NCBI RefSeq assembly: GCF_020537505.1
Contig: NZ_JAJBMO010000009.1
Location: 62,001-126,000, forward strand
From: Blautia glucerasea
Lineage (GTDB): Bacteria; Bacillota; Clostridia; Lachnospirales; Lachnospiraceae
DNA: 64,000 bases
Direction of reading: 5' to 3'
The number at the start of each line of letters is the position of its first letter. The stretch's first letter is position 1. Position numbers and translations under genes: made by a program. Of the stretch, positions 7,645-16,411 are shown piece by piece. A model generated the notes under the pieces. It was not told the DNA's origin, searched no databases, and was given only the letters and a program-made list of their open reading frames with translations.

Positions 7645-8919
7645 ATGAAGGAAGCAGGTCTGTTCAGAATTACTCAGGCACATGGCTATATTTTGCAGAT
7701 TCTACTGGCAGAAATACTTTGTACAAGATATCTTCCCCGGAGAAAGAATTTTCTGCTTCGTATACTTATGGGAGGATTGATTTTTCTGGGTCTTGCAGTA
7801 GTGATGCCAAATATGATCAGTCAATATATTTCCGGGACATTTTCCCTTACGGTATTTCTTCTAAGCTTAGGATTTTGGCGTTTCTGCTGCGCAGCGGCTT
7901 CCCAGGAGATTTTGTATGGCTGTATGCTGGCATTGTTTATCCAGAATCTGTCTTCTAATGTGTATAATCTTATTTTATACTCTATGTTCAGTAATCCATC
8001 TGTTGGAACGCAGTTTATTCTTTCTGCTGTTTTAATGGTATTGCTATACAGTCTTTTTTATGTGCTGATCGTAAAAAGATTTGTGAAAGAAAGGCTGGAT
8101 AATATGCTGAATAATATGGCATGGATCTGGCTGATTGCAGTTGGAATTTTTGTGTTTTTCCTGCATTATCTATTCTGGATTTATGGAATCCGAGAGGTAT
8201 GGGTGGTATATCCACCGCTGATTCTTTGTGATATTCTGGGGATTGGTATGGCTCTTGGATTCGTGGAATTACGTACGAAAAATGCAGATAACGAAAAGCT
8301 GCGTCAGCTTCTTGAACTGGAAAAGAAACAGTTTGAAATGACCAGAAGTAACGTGGAATTTGTAAACAGAAATGCCCATGATCTAAAGCATTACATTCAT
8401 AAAATCCAACGTATGGAAGCACCGGAAGCAGAGGAACTGGAGGCAGTACTGATAAAAGTAGAGGCTTATGAGAGTGCATTTCAGACAGGAAATGCCACTC
8501 TGGATATTATTCTTACAGAGAAAAAAATGCTCTGCCAGCAGGAGAAAATCTCCTTTTCCTGCATGGCAGATGGTGTGGCACTGGAGTTTATGAAAGAACT
8601 CGATCTGGCTTCTTTATTTGGAAACAGCCTGGATAATGCCATTGAGCAGGAACGAAAAGAAGCAGTGGAGAAGCGGTATATTTTTCTTAAGGTACAGCGA
8701 AATGGCATGCTTGTAAGCATAAGAATAGAAAATTACTGCGAGATTTTTCCGGAGATTTCAGCAGATGGATTACCTGTAGCTTCCTCAAAAAAAGATGCTG
8801 TATTTCATGGATATGGAACGAAAAGCATGCAATATGTTGTGGAAAAATATGGAGGTAATTTCAGGATTTCCAGGGAAGGAAAGCTGTTTGTAGTTAGTAT
8901 GTTGTTTCCGATGTCATAG
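7645..8919 (+). CDS. GHKL-type sensor histidine kinase, two-component system 1
   Basis: 424 residues. About six hydrophobic segments fill residues 5-210, as in AgrC-like peptide or small-molecule sensors. A coiled-coil linker leads to an H-box (AHDLKHYIHK), an N-box (GNSLDNAIEQ) and a G-box (HGYGTKSMQYVVEKYGG), the GHKL ATPase hallmarks of the HPK10 class. It is translationally coupled to the LytTR regulator, its start lying one base after that stop. The sensed signal is unknown; the setting suggests a glycan breakdown product or an envelope cue rather than a quorum peptide, because no small peptide gene or AgrB-like protease is adjacent. Confidence 0.9.
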   Translation: MKEAGLFRITQAHGYILQILLAEILCTRYLPRRKNFLLRILMGGLIFLGLAVVMPNMISQYISGTFSLTVFLLSLGFWRFCCAAASQEILYGCMLALFIQNLSSNVYNLILYSMFSNPSVGTQFILSAVLMVLLYSLFYVLIVKRFVKERLDNMLNNMAWIWLIAVGIFVFFLHYLFWIYGIREVWVVYPPLILCDILGIGMALGFVELRTKNADNEKLRQLLELEKKQFEMTRSNVEFVNRNAHDLKHYIHKIQRMEAPEAEELEAVLIKVEAYESAFQTGNATLDIILTEKKMLCQQEKISFSCMADGVALEFMKELDLASLFGNSLDNAIEQERKEAVEKRYIFLKVQRNGMLVSIRIENYCEIFPEISADGLPVASSKKDAVFHGYGTKSMQYVVEKYGGNFRISREGKLFVVSMLFPMS

Positions 8920-8971
8920 ATAGAAATAATGTCCGCTTTACAAGGTGACGAATTTATATGATGAAAATGGT

Positions 8972-9036
8972 AATTTTGCCAGAATATCATATGAATTTGC
9001 CACCTTTTTTTGTCTCTATATGTTTTATGGTATTTT
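8972..9036 (+). promoter_or_regulatory. Direct-repeat promoter, variant class, of the SGNH esterase gene
   Basis: Boxes AATTTTGCC (8972-8980) and GAATTTGCC (8993-9001) are 21 bp apart, both followed by A or AC. The extended -10 TGG TATTTT (9028-9036) follows after 29 bp. It resembles the upstream esterase promoter at 2676 more than the CAnTTTrCG class. Confidence 0.58.
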
Positions 9037-9087
9037 ACTGTATAGAAAAAACATGCAGATCATGCAGTGAAAAAAGGAGACAAGGGA

Positions 9088-10407
9088 ATGAAAAAAAAGG
9101 TATTTATCATGGCTATGACAGCTTGCCTTATTGGTGCTTCTATGGGAACAACAGGAGTAACTATGGCACAGGCAGCAGAGGAAAACAGTGTGGAGACTGG
9201 CAGCACAGAAGCAGAAGAAGGTGTGGAAGAAAATCAGGTCCTTCTTCCTGCCTCTGATGCCGTATTCACGGAGGGAGAAGGAGTAGGACCAGACAACGAG
9301 AAAGAGCCAACTTCCTATGATGAAGAAACAGGGATGATCCGGGCTGCGGCTCAGGGAACTGAAATTGTATATACAGTACCGGAGGGAGTGGAAGGAACTT
9401 ATGATATGTATCTCACTGTATCCAAGGTTCTGGCAGCATTCAGTTCCCAGCCTTTTACTTTTACTATTAATGATGGAGATACATTCTCCGTACCTGTAGA
9501 TTTACAGGTTCCTGCTGATTCTCCGGCATCCTACAAAGAGGATGGAGACTACGACAAAGGCAGCATTACAGATTCCGGAAGATTTCTTATTAAGCAGAGC
9601 CTGGAATTAAAGGCTGGTGATACGATTAAAGTGACCTGTGCATTTGGTTGCAAAGCACCAACCTTGAAGGGCATGGTTTTCCCATATGTTGGAGATGTTC
9701 TTCTGGCGCCAGCTGGAAGTGAAGTGGCAACCGGATATGACAATACCGTGAAAACAGTACCAGAGGCAGATCCTTCTGATCCACTTGCAGGCCTTGACAT
9801 TATCTGGCTTGGTTCCTCTGTAACTTATGGAGCACAGGCAGGCGGTCATTATTCCATGGTGGATGCAATCCAGGACAATCATCCGGGAACCGTATGCGAG
9901 AAATATGCCATCAGTGCAACTACTCTGGTAAACGAGAAGGAAGATTCCTATGTTGGAAGAATGAAGCTAATCAGCAAAGATGAAACTCCGGATCTGTTTG
10001 TGGTTCAATTGTCAACCAATGATGCAACTACAGGAAAGCCAATGGGCGAAGTGACAGACAGCACAGATCCGGCTGATTTTGATGATACAACAATTGCAGG
10101 AGCTATTGAGACTATCATTTCTTATGTGCAGGAAACCTTTGGATGCCCGGTTGTATTCTACACAGGAACTTACACAGAGAAAGAAAACTATGATCAGATG
10201 GTAGATCTGCTTCTTCAGATTCAGGAAAAATGGGGAATCGGAGTTGTGGATATGTTCCATAATGAAGAAATGACAGCAGTTTACGGAACCGATCTTTATA
10301 ACGAATACATGCATGACGAAGTTCATCCGTTCCGCAAGGGATATGTGGAATGGTGGACACCAGTGATTGAGGAGTATCTGACAGAGTATATTAGCAATAA
10401 TAAATAA
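9088..10407 (+). CDS. Secreted SGNH/GDSL-family esterase
   Basis: About 440 residues with a Sec signal peptide (MKKKVFIMAM..., cleavage near AQAAEE). The ATG at 9088 is preferred over a GTG at 9067 because the intervening AAAGGAGACAAGGGA is a ribosome site. After an N-terminal beta-rich domain (about 40-210), a catalytic SGNH domain begins at IIWLGSSVTYGAQAGG (block I, nucleophile Ser). The Asn-bearing block III is STNDAT, and the catalytic Asp/His pair is in HDEVHP near the C-terminus. Such CE-type esterases deacetylate plant polysaccharides. It sits between two-component system 1 and a GH3 gene and has its own direct-repeat promoter. There is no anchor or LPXTG motif, so it is probably released. 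Confidence 0.88.
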   Translation: MKKKVFIMAMTACLIGASMGTTGVTMAQAAEENSVETGSTEAEEGVEENQVLLPASDAVFTEGEGVGPDNEKEPTSYDEETGMIRAAAQGTEIVYTVPEGVEGTYDMYLTVSKVLAAFSSQPFTFTINDGDTFSVPVDLQVPADSPASYKEDGDYDKGSITDSGRFLIKQSLELKAGDTIKVTCAFGCKAPTLKGMVFPYVGDVLLAPAGSEVATGYDNTVKTVPEADPSDPLAGLDIIWLGSSVTYGAQAGGHYSMVDAIQDNHPGTVCEKYAISATTLVNEKEDSYVGRMKLISKDETPDLFVVQLSTNDATTGKPMGEVTDSTDPADFDDTTIAGAIETIISYVQETFGCPVVFYTGTYTEKENYDQMVDLLLQIQEKWGIGVVDMFHNEEMTAVYGTDLYNEYMHDEVHPFRKGYVEWWTPVIEEYLTEYISNNK

Positions 10408-10542
10408 GAAACATAATGATGTGTCTCAAACCTGTCATTTTTGAATACGATTCTGTCATGATTGGACAACATGACCACTGAATATTGTGCTATACTACCA
10501 AAAAATCACGGTAATTTTTGTGAAAATACACAAAAGCGATTG

Positions 10543-10609
10543 CAATTTGCGTATGAAAATTGACAGTCTGCGCATGAAATGAACCGCGAACAGTAAAATC
10601 TGTTATAGT
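10543..10609 (+). promoter_or_regulatory. Direct-repeat promoter of the first GH3 operon
   Basis: Boxes CAATTTGCG (10543-10551) and CAGTCTGCG (10564-10572) are 21 bp apart. A further match continues past each box (TATGAAA and CATGAAA). The extended -10 TGT TATAGT (10601-10609) comes 31 bp after the second box. TTGACA at 10560 is not at a -35 distance from it. Confidence 0.75.
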
Positions 10610-10678
10610 ATCACCATAAGAGATAAGCTTAAACGTTGGCACCGGAAGGGCAGCGTAAATGATAAAAGGAGGGAGCTT

Positions 10679-13600
10679 ATGAGCAACAAGAAAAAGTCCA
10701 CAGGCTTGTGGAGAGGACTTACATCAGTCTCAGCCAGTCTTCTTGCAGTAACTGTGGGCGCATCGGCTATCGTGGATACCAATGCGGCATTTATCAATGC
10801 ACGTCTTGGAATTTCCAGCTACAAGATTGTAGACACAAGTAACGGAGAGAAAACAGATTCCACTTATTTCAAATCTGAGTTCTCAAGCCTTGATGAGGTA
10901 ATTGCAGCAAAGGATGCTCTTGCAGCAGAGATTGCATCTGAAGGAACTGTATTATTCAAAAATGAAGATACAACCCTTCCGCTGAATACTTCTTCTGACA
11001 AGGTCACTCTTTGGGGATTAAACTCCATTAATCCTACACTGGGTGGTATGATCGGATCTTCAGTTTCCCTTGATGGGGAAGCTGGTCAGAAGCAGTATGA
11101 CATTCAGACTGCACTGACAGAAAAAGGCTTTACATTAAATCAGGATATGCTGGATCTGTACAGCAGTGAGGATGTAAACGGTATATATGGAAGAAAAGGC
11201 GGACATTCCTTACAGCCATCTTTCGGAACTATGTATGAGAATCCGGCAGCTTACAATGTAGGTGAAGCACCGGAAAGCATTTACGATGAGGATGTTCTGA
11301 AGTCAGCAGATGATACGGTTGCGTTGGTAGTAATCTCCCGTGACAGCTCTGAGGCATCTGATTATAACCCGAATATGAAAAGTGCAAATGAGGAAGACAG
11401 CTATGAACGCCCGTTGGCACTTTCTGATAATGAAAAAGCTATGCTCCAGCTTGCGAAAGAGCACAGCACAAAGGTTGTAGTTCTTCTGAATACAAACAAT
11501 CCAGTTGAAATCGATGAGCTGAAAAATGATGATGAAATCGGTGCAATCCTGTGGGCTGGTGAGCCAGGTGCGAATGGATTCCTGGGTGTAGCAGATGTTA
11601 TTTCCGGTGAGGTTAATCCATCCGGTCACATTGCTGATACTTATGCGGTAAATTCCACATCTGCTCCTGCAATGGTAAACTACGGTGTATATCTTTACAC
11701 AAATAATTCCCAGGCTGGTTCCGATGCAGAGCTTACAGAAACAAATAAAGCAGACTGGTATCTGGTAGAGTCTGAAGGAATTTATACAGGTTATAAATAC
11801 TATGAGACAAGATACGAGGATGAAGTTCTCGGACAGGGAAATGCAGATACTGCAGAAGGTGCTACAAGCGGTGATGCATGGGACTATGCAGCAGAAGTTT
11901 CCTATCCATTTGGTTATGGACTTTCCTATACTACCTTCGAGCAGAAGCTTGAATCTGTAGATGTACAGGTTGGTGGAACTGCAACAGCAAAGGTAAATGT
12001 AACAAATACCGGTGATGTTGCTGGTAAATCTGTTGTTCAGCTTTATGTACAGGCTCCTTATACAGAAGGTGGTCTTGAGAAATCTGCAATTCAGCTGATT
12101 GGTTATGGTAAGACTGCAGTTCTCGAGCCAGGTGCTTCCGAAGAGGTTACCGTTGAGTTTGATCCTCTTTACATGGCAAGCTACGACGAAGATGCTGTGA
12201 AAGAAAACGGTACACAGGGTGCATGGTCATTGGAGTCCGGTGATTATTACTTCGCAATCGGAAATGGTTCACATGAAGCATTAAACAACGTTCTTGCAAA
12301 CAAAAATGGCAATGAAGACGGTCTTGTAAAAACTGCTGATACAGATGAGATCAATGCAGATAATGCAATCAAATGGAATCTTGCAGATACAGATATTGAA
12401 ACCTATTCTGTTGGTGTAGAGAATCAGCTTCAGGATATGGATATCAACAATCTGATCGAGAATACCGTTGAGTATACAACCAGATCTGACTGGTCAAAGG
12501 GCTGGGAACCGATAGAGTCCCTGACACCTACTGAGGCAATGATGGTTGGTCTTACCGATCAGCTGTATGAGCTTACAGAAAATGACGGTGATGGAAATGG
12601 TATTACCTGGGGAGCTGATAATGGTCTGAAACTGATCGATATGATGAAGCTTGATGAAAACGGCAATTATGCCGGAGCAGTTGACTTCGATGATCCTATG
12701 TGGGATCAGCTAATGGATCAGATCACCCTTGATGAGGCAATCCAGTTTATTGAAAAAGCGGGTGATGATTTCGAAAACATCGATTCCATCCAGCTGGCAA
12801 GAACATACGCAAACGATGGTCCTCTGGGATATACTGGTGACCAGGTTGGCGGCTACTTCGTAAGATGGTCCAAAGACCTTTCAGACGAAGACTATTACAC
12901 AGAAGAAACAGATGATAAGGCTACCTATCGTATGGCAACAATGCCAACAGAGCCGATTGTTGCAGCGACCTTTAACAAAGAGCTTGTTGAAAGAGAAGGC
13001 GAGCTTCTTGGAGAAGACGGTCTGTGGGCAAATGAGAGTTCTCTGTTTGCACCAGGTATGAATCTTCACAGAACTGTTTACTGCGGACGTAACCATGAGT
13101 ACTATTCAGAGGATTCTGTGCTTATTGCTTATATGGGAAATGCTCTTACAAGCGGCCTGAAAAGCAAAGGTACCATGGCTGAGCCGAAGCATTTCGCATT
13201 TAACCATCAGGAAGCCAACCGTTCCGGTGTATCTACATTTATGACAGAGCAGGCAGCCCGTGAAAACGAGCTTCGTGGCTTCATGATGTGTATGAGCAGC
13301 AATAATGCACAGGGTGTTATGACAGCATTCAATCGTGCGGGAACTTCTTTCGTAGGTGCCTACAAGAATCTTCTTGAAGGTATTGCAAGAAACGAGTGGG
13401 GCTATCAGGGCTGGTTTGTAACCGATATGATCAACGGTGCAGACTACATGAACTGGAGAGATGTAACAGCAGCAGGCGGCGGTGGAACACTGACAACTTC
13501 TGCATATGATACTTCTGAAATCGGAGCTATGGCAAACTCTAAAAAGACAATTGAGAAGGATGTAAGCTTCCAGCAGATGATGAAGAAGAACATCAAGTAT

Positions 13601-13783
13601 TTCCTGTATCAGCTGGTACAGAGTAATGCGATGAACGGAATCAGTTCCACAACTGAGATTCAGACGGTAAGAACCTGGTATCAGAATGCACTGACAGGTG
13701 CAGAAGCAGCATTTGCAGCACTTACCATTCTGTTCCTGATTATGACCATCCTGAAAACTGTTAAATCCAAAAAAGAAGCGTAA
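10679..13783 (+). CDS. Membrane-anchored, domain-permuted GH3 beta-glycosidase
   Basis: 1034 residues. The order is reversed relative to most GH3 enzymes. The alpha/beta sandwich domain comes first (about 60-420), then a fibronectin-III-like domain (about 420-560), an insert, and the TIM-barrel domain last (about 680-1000). The barrel has ANDGPLGYTG, EPKHFAFNHQE and GWFVTDMINGADY, whose Asp after VT is the expected nucleophile. An N-terminal hydrophobic segment (15-35) and a C-terminal one before KSKKEA suggest tethering at both ends with the enzyme outside. This permuted order is known from Ruminococcus albus beta-glucosidase. AAAGGAGGGA precedes the start. A small membrane protein follows 12 bases later. 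Substrate is unknown beyond a beta-linked sugar. Confidence 0.88.
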   Translation: MSNKKKSTGLWRGLTSVSASLLAVTVGASAIVDTNAAFINARLGISSYKIVDTSNGEKTDSTYFKSEFSSLDEVIAAKDALAAEIASEGTVLFKNEDTTLPLNTSSDKVTLWGLNSINPTLGGMIGSSVSLDGEAGQKQYDIQTALTEKGFTLNQDMLDLYSSEDVNGIYGRKGGHSLQPSFGTMYENPAAYNVGEAPESIYDEDVLKSADDTVALVVISRDSSEASDYNPNMKSANEEDSYERPLALSDNEKAMLQLAKEHSTKVVVLLNTNNPVEIDELKNDDEIGAILWAGEPGANGFLGVADVISGEVNPSGHIADTYAVNSTSAPAMVNYGVYLYTNNSQAGSDAELTETNKADWYLVESEGIYTGYKYYETRYEDEVLGQGNADTAEGATSGDAWDYAAEVSYPFGYGLSYTTFEQKLESVDVQVGGTATAKVNVTNTGDVAGKSVVQLYVQAPYTEGGLEKSAIQLIGYGKTAVLEPGASEEVTVEFDPLYMASYDEDAVKENGTQGAWSLESGDYYFAIGNGSHEALNNVLANKNGNEDGLVKTADTDEINADNAIKWNLADTDIETYSVGVENQLQDMDINNLIENTVEYTTRSDWSKGWEPIESLTPTEAMMVGLTDQLYELTENDGDGNGITWGADNGLKLIDMMKLDENGNYAGAVDFDDPMWDQLMDQITLDEAIQFIEKAGDDFENIDSIQLARTYANDGPLGYTGDQVGGYFVRWSKDLSDEDYYTEETDDKATYRMATMPTEPIVAATFNKELVEREGELLGEDGLWANESSLFAPGMNLHRTVYCGRNHEYYSEDSVLIAYMGNALTSGLKSKGTMAEPKHFAFNHQEANRSGVSTFMTEQAARENELRGFMMCMSSNNAQGVMTAFNRAGTSFVGAYKNLLEGIARNEWGYQGWFVTDMINGADYMNWRDVTAAGGGGTLTTSAYDTSEIGAMANSKKTIEKDVSFQQMMKKNIKYFLYQLVQSNAMNGISSTTEIQTVRTWYQNALTGAEAAFAALTILFLIMTILKTVKSKKEA

Positions 13784-13795
13784 TCGGAGGTGCGG

Positions 13796-14194
13796 ATGAT
13801 GAATAAGAATAAAAAATCAATCGGACTGTATCTGACGCTTGTAGCAGGCATTATTGCTATCGTAGAGGCTGTTTACTACGGTAAAGTAATGTACACATTC
13901 CAGCCGGTATATTATTTCCTGGCAGCAGCAATCGTCCTTGCGGTACTTTCCTTTGTACTGGTTGGTTTCAATAAAGTGATTACCGGTTTTATCCCGGTTG
14001 TAAATGCAGCATTAATGGCAAGCGCAGCAGTATGGAGCGCTTCCGTAATGGTAAACCAGATCGGATATGTAATTTCCGGACTGGACGGAATGGATACAAT
14101 TATAAGCTTTATTATTTTCTGCAGTCTGGCAGTGGTTGGTATGATCCTTAACATCGTAGCTTCTTTCCTGCCAGTTGCCAAAGAGGCTGAGTAA
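13796..14194 (+). CDS. Small four-helix membrane protein downstream of GH3
   Basis: About 132 residues with four hydrophobic segments (roughly 10-28, 38-58, 63-85, 103-125) and charged ends. I do not recognise a family. CGGAGG at 13785-13790 serves the ATG at 13796 or 13799; the stop of the GH3 gene is 12 bases upstream, so the two are almost certainly co-transcribed. The GH3 has membrane segments of its own, so this protein may be a membrane partner or stabiliser of it. That role is inference from context only. Confidence 0.75.
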   Translation: MMNKNKKSIGLYLTLVAGIIAIVEAVYYGKVMYTFQPVYYFLAAAIVLAVLSFVLVGFNKVITGFIPVVNAALMASAAVWSASVMVNQIGYVISGLDGMDTIISFIIFCSLAVVGMILNIVASFLPVAKEAE

Positions 14195-14327
14195 TAGAAT
14201 CGGCAAAATATCTTCTGGAGACAGGCGCGTGGCGACCTGTTTCCGGGATGATAAAAGCTGGAAAAATGAACTACAGCAATTGCAAATATGTCCGGCATGA
14301 TGTATTTGCCCAATGATTGTAAAAGGT

Positions 14328-14352
14328 TAACTGCACGGCATGCAGTTACAAT
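14328..14352 (+). promoter_or_regulatory. Palindrome over the promoter of the secreted repeat-protein gene
   Basis: TAACTGCA-N5-TGCAGTTA (14328-14348) is a perfect inverted repeat overlapping a -10-like TACAAT (14347-14352), 19 bases before the start codon. It is placed as an operator for a dimeric regulator would be. It is not the direct-repeat architecture of the neighbouring promoters. Confidence 0.5.
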
Positions 14353-14370
14353 AGAAAAGGAGAAAAAATC

Positions 14371-15504
14371 ATGAAGAAAAAAGTTTTAGCACTTGTACTT
14401 GCAGCATCTATGGCAGCATCCATGGCAACAAGCGTTTCTGTATTTGCAGAGGCAGCTACAGCAACTGTAGCAGATCTTCCGGCTGAGGCACAGTTCGAGC
14501 CGAACGCAGACTACGATGAGTATACAGTAGTAGAGTACACTATCGAAGATATCCAGGCAGATCTTGTATGCACAGTTTCCACAAACAAAGATCACACAGA
14601 ATTTTATCTTGAGTGCAACTTCTACGGCGATGACCAGATGACAAAGACAAAATACGACGGAAAAGAGTATACAGTAGAAGAAGACAAAACAGGCTTTATG
14701 AAAGGTGATACACCGGCAATCCTTGACAAAGCTCTTGAGCAGAACATCTGGGTTCCGATTGGTGATGCAGCAGCATCTGATGATGCAAAAACTGACGACA
14801 CAAAGGCTGATGACGCTAAAGAAATCAAAGGCGTAACAGAGGATAAGCTTCCTGCAGAGCCAATGTTTGAGGCAAACAAAGACTATGACAAATGGACAGT
14901 AGTAGAGTATACTATCGAAGACATTCAGGCAGATCTTGTATGCACTGTATCTGCAAAAGAAGATAACAGCGAATTCTATCTTGAGTGCAACTTCTACGGT
15001 GACGATCAGATGACAAAGACAAAATATGATGGAAAAGAGTACACAGTAGAAGAAGACAAAACAGGCTTTATGAAAGGTGATACACCGGCAATTCTTGACA
15101 AAGCAATTGAGCAGGATCTGTGGGTATACTTTGACAATGGCGCTGACGATGCAGACGCAGCAGCTGCAGATGATGCAGCAACAGACGGAGCAACAGCTAC
15201 AGCAGCAGACCTTCCTGCAGAGCCACAGTTCGAGCCAAACAAAGATTATGATGAGTATACAGTAGTAGAGTACACCATCGAAGACATCCAGGCTGATCTT
15301 GTTTGCACCGTATCTACAAACAAAGATCATACAGAGTTCTATCTTGAGTGCAACTTCTATGGAGATGACCAGATGACAAAGACAACCTATGATGGAAAAG
15401 AGTACAAGGTAGAAGAGGATAAGACTGGTTTCATGAAGGGTGACACACCGGCAATCCTTGACAAAGCTCTTGAGCAGAACATCTGGGTTACAATTGAGAA
15501 ATAA
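14371..15504 (+). CDS. Secreted protein of three approximately 95-residue repeats, unknown family
   Basis: 377 residues. A signal peptide (1-27, cleavage near VFAEA) is followed by three near-identical modules at 36-129, 160-253 and 281-374, separated by Ala/Asp-rich linkers. Each module runs DYDEYTVVEYTIEDIQADL, CTVS, FYLECNFYGDDQM, YDGKEY, EEDKTGFMKGDTPAIL and ends at a Trp. Each has two Cys 15 residues apart (C67/C82, C191/C206, C312/C327), possibly a disulphide between strands. There is no lipobox, LPXTG or membrane anchor. A shorter paralogue with two modules lies at 29278. The protein is acidic and probably beta-rich. It lies between the GH3 operon and two-component system 2. Glycan binding is a guess from context. 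Confidence 0.85.
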   Translation: MKKKVLALVLAASMAASMATSVSVFAEAATATVADLPAEAQFEPNADYDEYTVVEYTIEDIQADLVCTVSTNKDHTEFYLECNFYGDDQMTKTKYDGKEYTVEEDKTGFMKGDTPAILDKALEQNIWVPIGDAAASDDAKTDDTKADDAKEIKGVTEDKLPAEPMFEANKDYDKWTVVEYTIEDIQADLVCTVSAKEDNSEFYLECNFYGDDQMTKTKYDGKEYTVEEDKTGFMKGDTPAILDKAIEQDLWVYFDNGADDADAAAADDAATDGATATAADLPAEPQFEPNKDYDEYTVVEYTIEDIQADLVCTVSTNKDHTEFYLECNFYGDDQMTKTTYDGKEYKVEEDKTGFMKGDTPAILDKALEQNIWVTIEK

Positions 15505-15585
15505 GTGTTGACCATTTGGTAAAAAGATAAGCTTACACTTAAAAAATAATATACAGCATTTCGGCAATTGAGATGCTGCAGCGAG

Positions 15586-15616
15586 AAAGGTGCCTTTGCC
15601 ATGGGGCACCTTTTTT
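15586..15616 (+). terminator. Terminator after the repeat-protein gene
   Basis: AAAGGTGCC (15586-15594) pairs with GGCACCTTT (15605-15613) and continues into a T run. Confidence 0.88.
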
Positions 15617-15686
15617 GGTGACAAGATAGCTGCAAATATGATAAGATATATGGTAGTTACAAGCGATGATTTATGGGGGATTTGCT

Positions 15687-16400
15687 ATGCTTAGAGTGGC
15701 AGTTGCAGAAGATAATCCGAAGGATCTGGAACGGATTTTAGGTTTTTTGAAGCGATATGGGGAAGATAGGAATGTACAGATAGAAGTTTCTGAGTACACA
15801 GATGGAAGTGAGCTTTTAGAGCAATATCGTCCCTGTTATGACGTAGTATTTCTGGATATTGAAATGCCTCAGCTGAATGGCATGAAGACAGCCGAGAAAA
15901 TACGTGAAACTGATGAAGAAGTAATTCTGATTTTTATTACCAATATGGCGAAATATGCGATTCGGGGATATCGGGTACAGGCATTGGATTATGTGTTAAA
16001 ACCGATGAAATATGAAGCCTTTGTAGTAAAAATGGATAAGGTAAAACGACTGGCAGAGAAGAAAAAAGATACCAGCATAACTATAAAAAGTGGTGTGGCA
16101 ATCCATCGGCTTCGAGTTTCTAATATTCTGTATGTAGAGGTGGTGCAGCATTTGCTTATTTTCCATACAGAGGAGGGTGATTTTACCACAAGAGGCGTTT
16201 TAAGGGATGTAGAAGCTATATTGGAAGAAAATGGATTTTTTAAATGTAATAAATGCTATCTTGTAAATCTCCGTCATGTGCGAAGCGTATACGACGGAAT
16301 GGCACTTGTGGGAAACGACCAGCTACAGGTGAGCCGGGCAAGGAAGAAGGCTTTTGCTGAGGCTGTGGCAGATTATATTGGGAATATGCAGAGTATCTGA
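15687..16400 (+). CDS. LytTR-family response regulator, two-component system 2
   Basis: 237 residues from the ATG at 15687, chosen over 15666 because the receiver domain begins at once (MLRVAVAED) and GGGGGA lies about eight bases upstream. Phosphoacceptor Asp57 is in VVFLDIEMP; Lys of YVLKPMK is conserved. The C-terminal LytTR domain includes ILYVEVVQHLLIFHT and CNKCYLVNLRHVRSV. It is followed after 11 bases by its kinase gene. It resembles the regulator at 41167 (CNRCYLVNLEFV) more than that at 6948. It is flanked by the repeat-protein gene and the second GH3 gene, which it may control. Confidence 0.93.
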   Translation: MLRVAVAEDNPKDLERILGFLKRYGEDRNVQIEVSEYTDGSELLEQYRPCYDVVFLDIEMPQLNGMKTAEKIRETDEEVILIFITNMAKYAIRGYRVQALDYVLKPMKYEAFVVKMDKVKRLAEKKKDTSITIKSGVAIHRLRVSNILYVEVVQHLLIFHTEEGDFTTRGVLRDVEAILEENGFFKCNKCYLVNLRHVRSVYDGMALVGNDQLQVSRARKKAFAEAVADYIGNMQSI

Positions 16401-16411
16401 AGGAGACGAAA

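Noticed and set aside
6948..8919. Quorum-sensing agr locus
   Set aside because: The kinase and regulator are AgrC/AgrA-like, but no AgrB protease or AgrD peptide gene is present between or beside them.
8958..9257. 99-residue plus-strand open frame
   Set aside because: It overlaps the direct-repeat promoter and the signal-peptide region of the SGNH esterase gene in another frame and has no ribosome site.
10560..10565. TTGACA as a -35 box for the GH3 promoter
   Set aside because: It lies between the two direct-repeat boxes, and no -10 occurs at 16-18 bp; the extended -10 is 38 bp downstream.
14386..15624. 412-residue open frame on the minus strand
   Set aside because: It is the antisense shadow of the secreted repeat protein; the repeats keep the opposite frame open. 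It is rich in Cys/Phe/Ile/Val, has no ribosome site and starts beyond the terminator.
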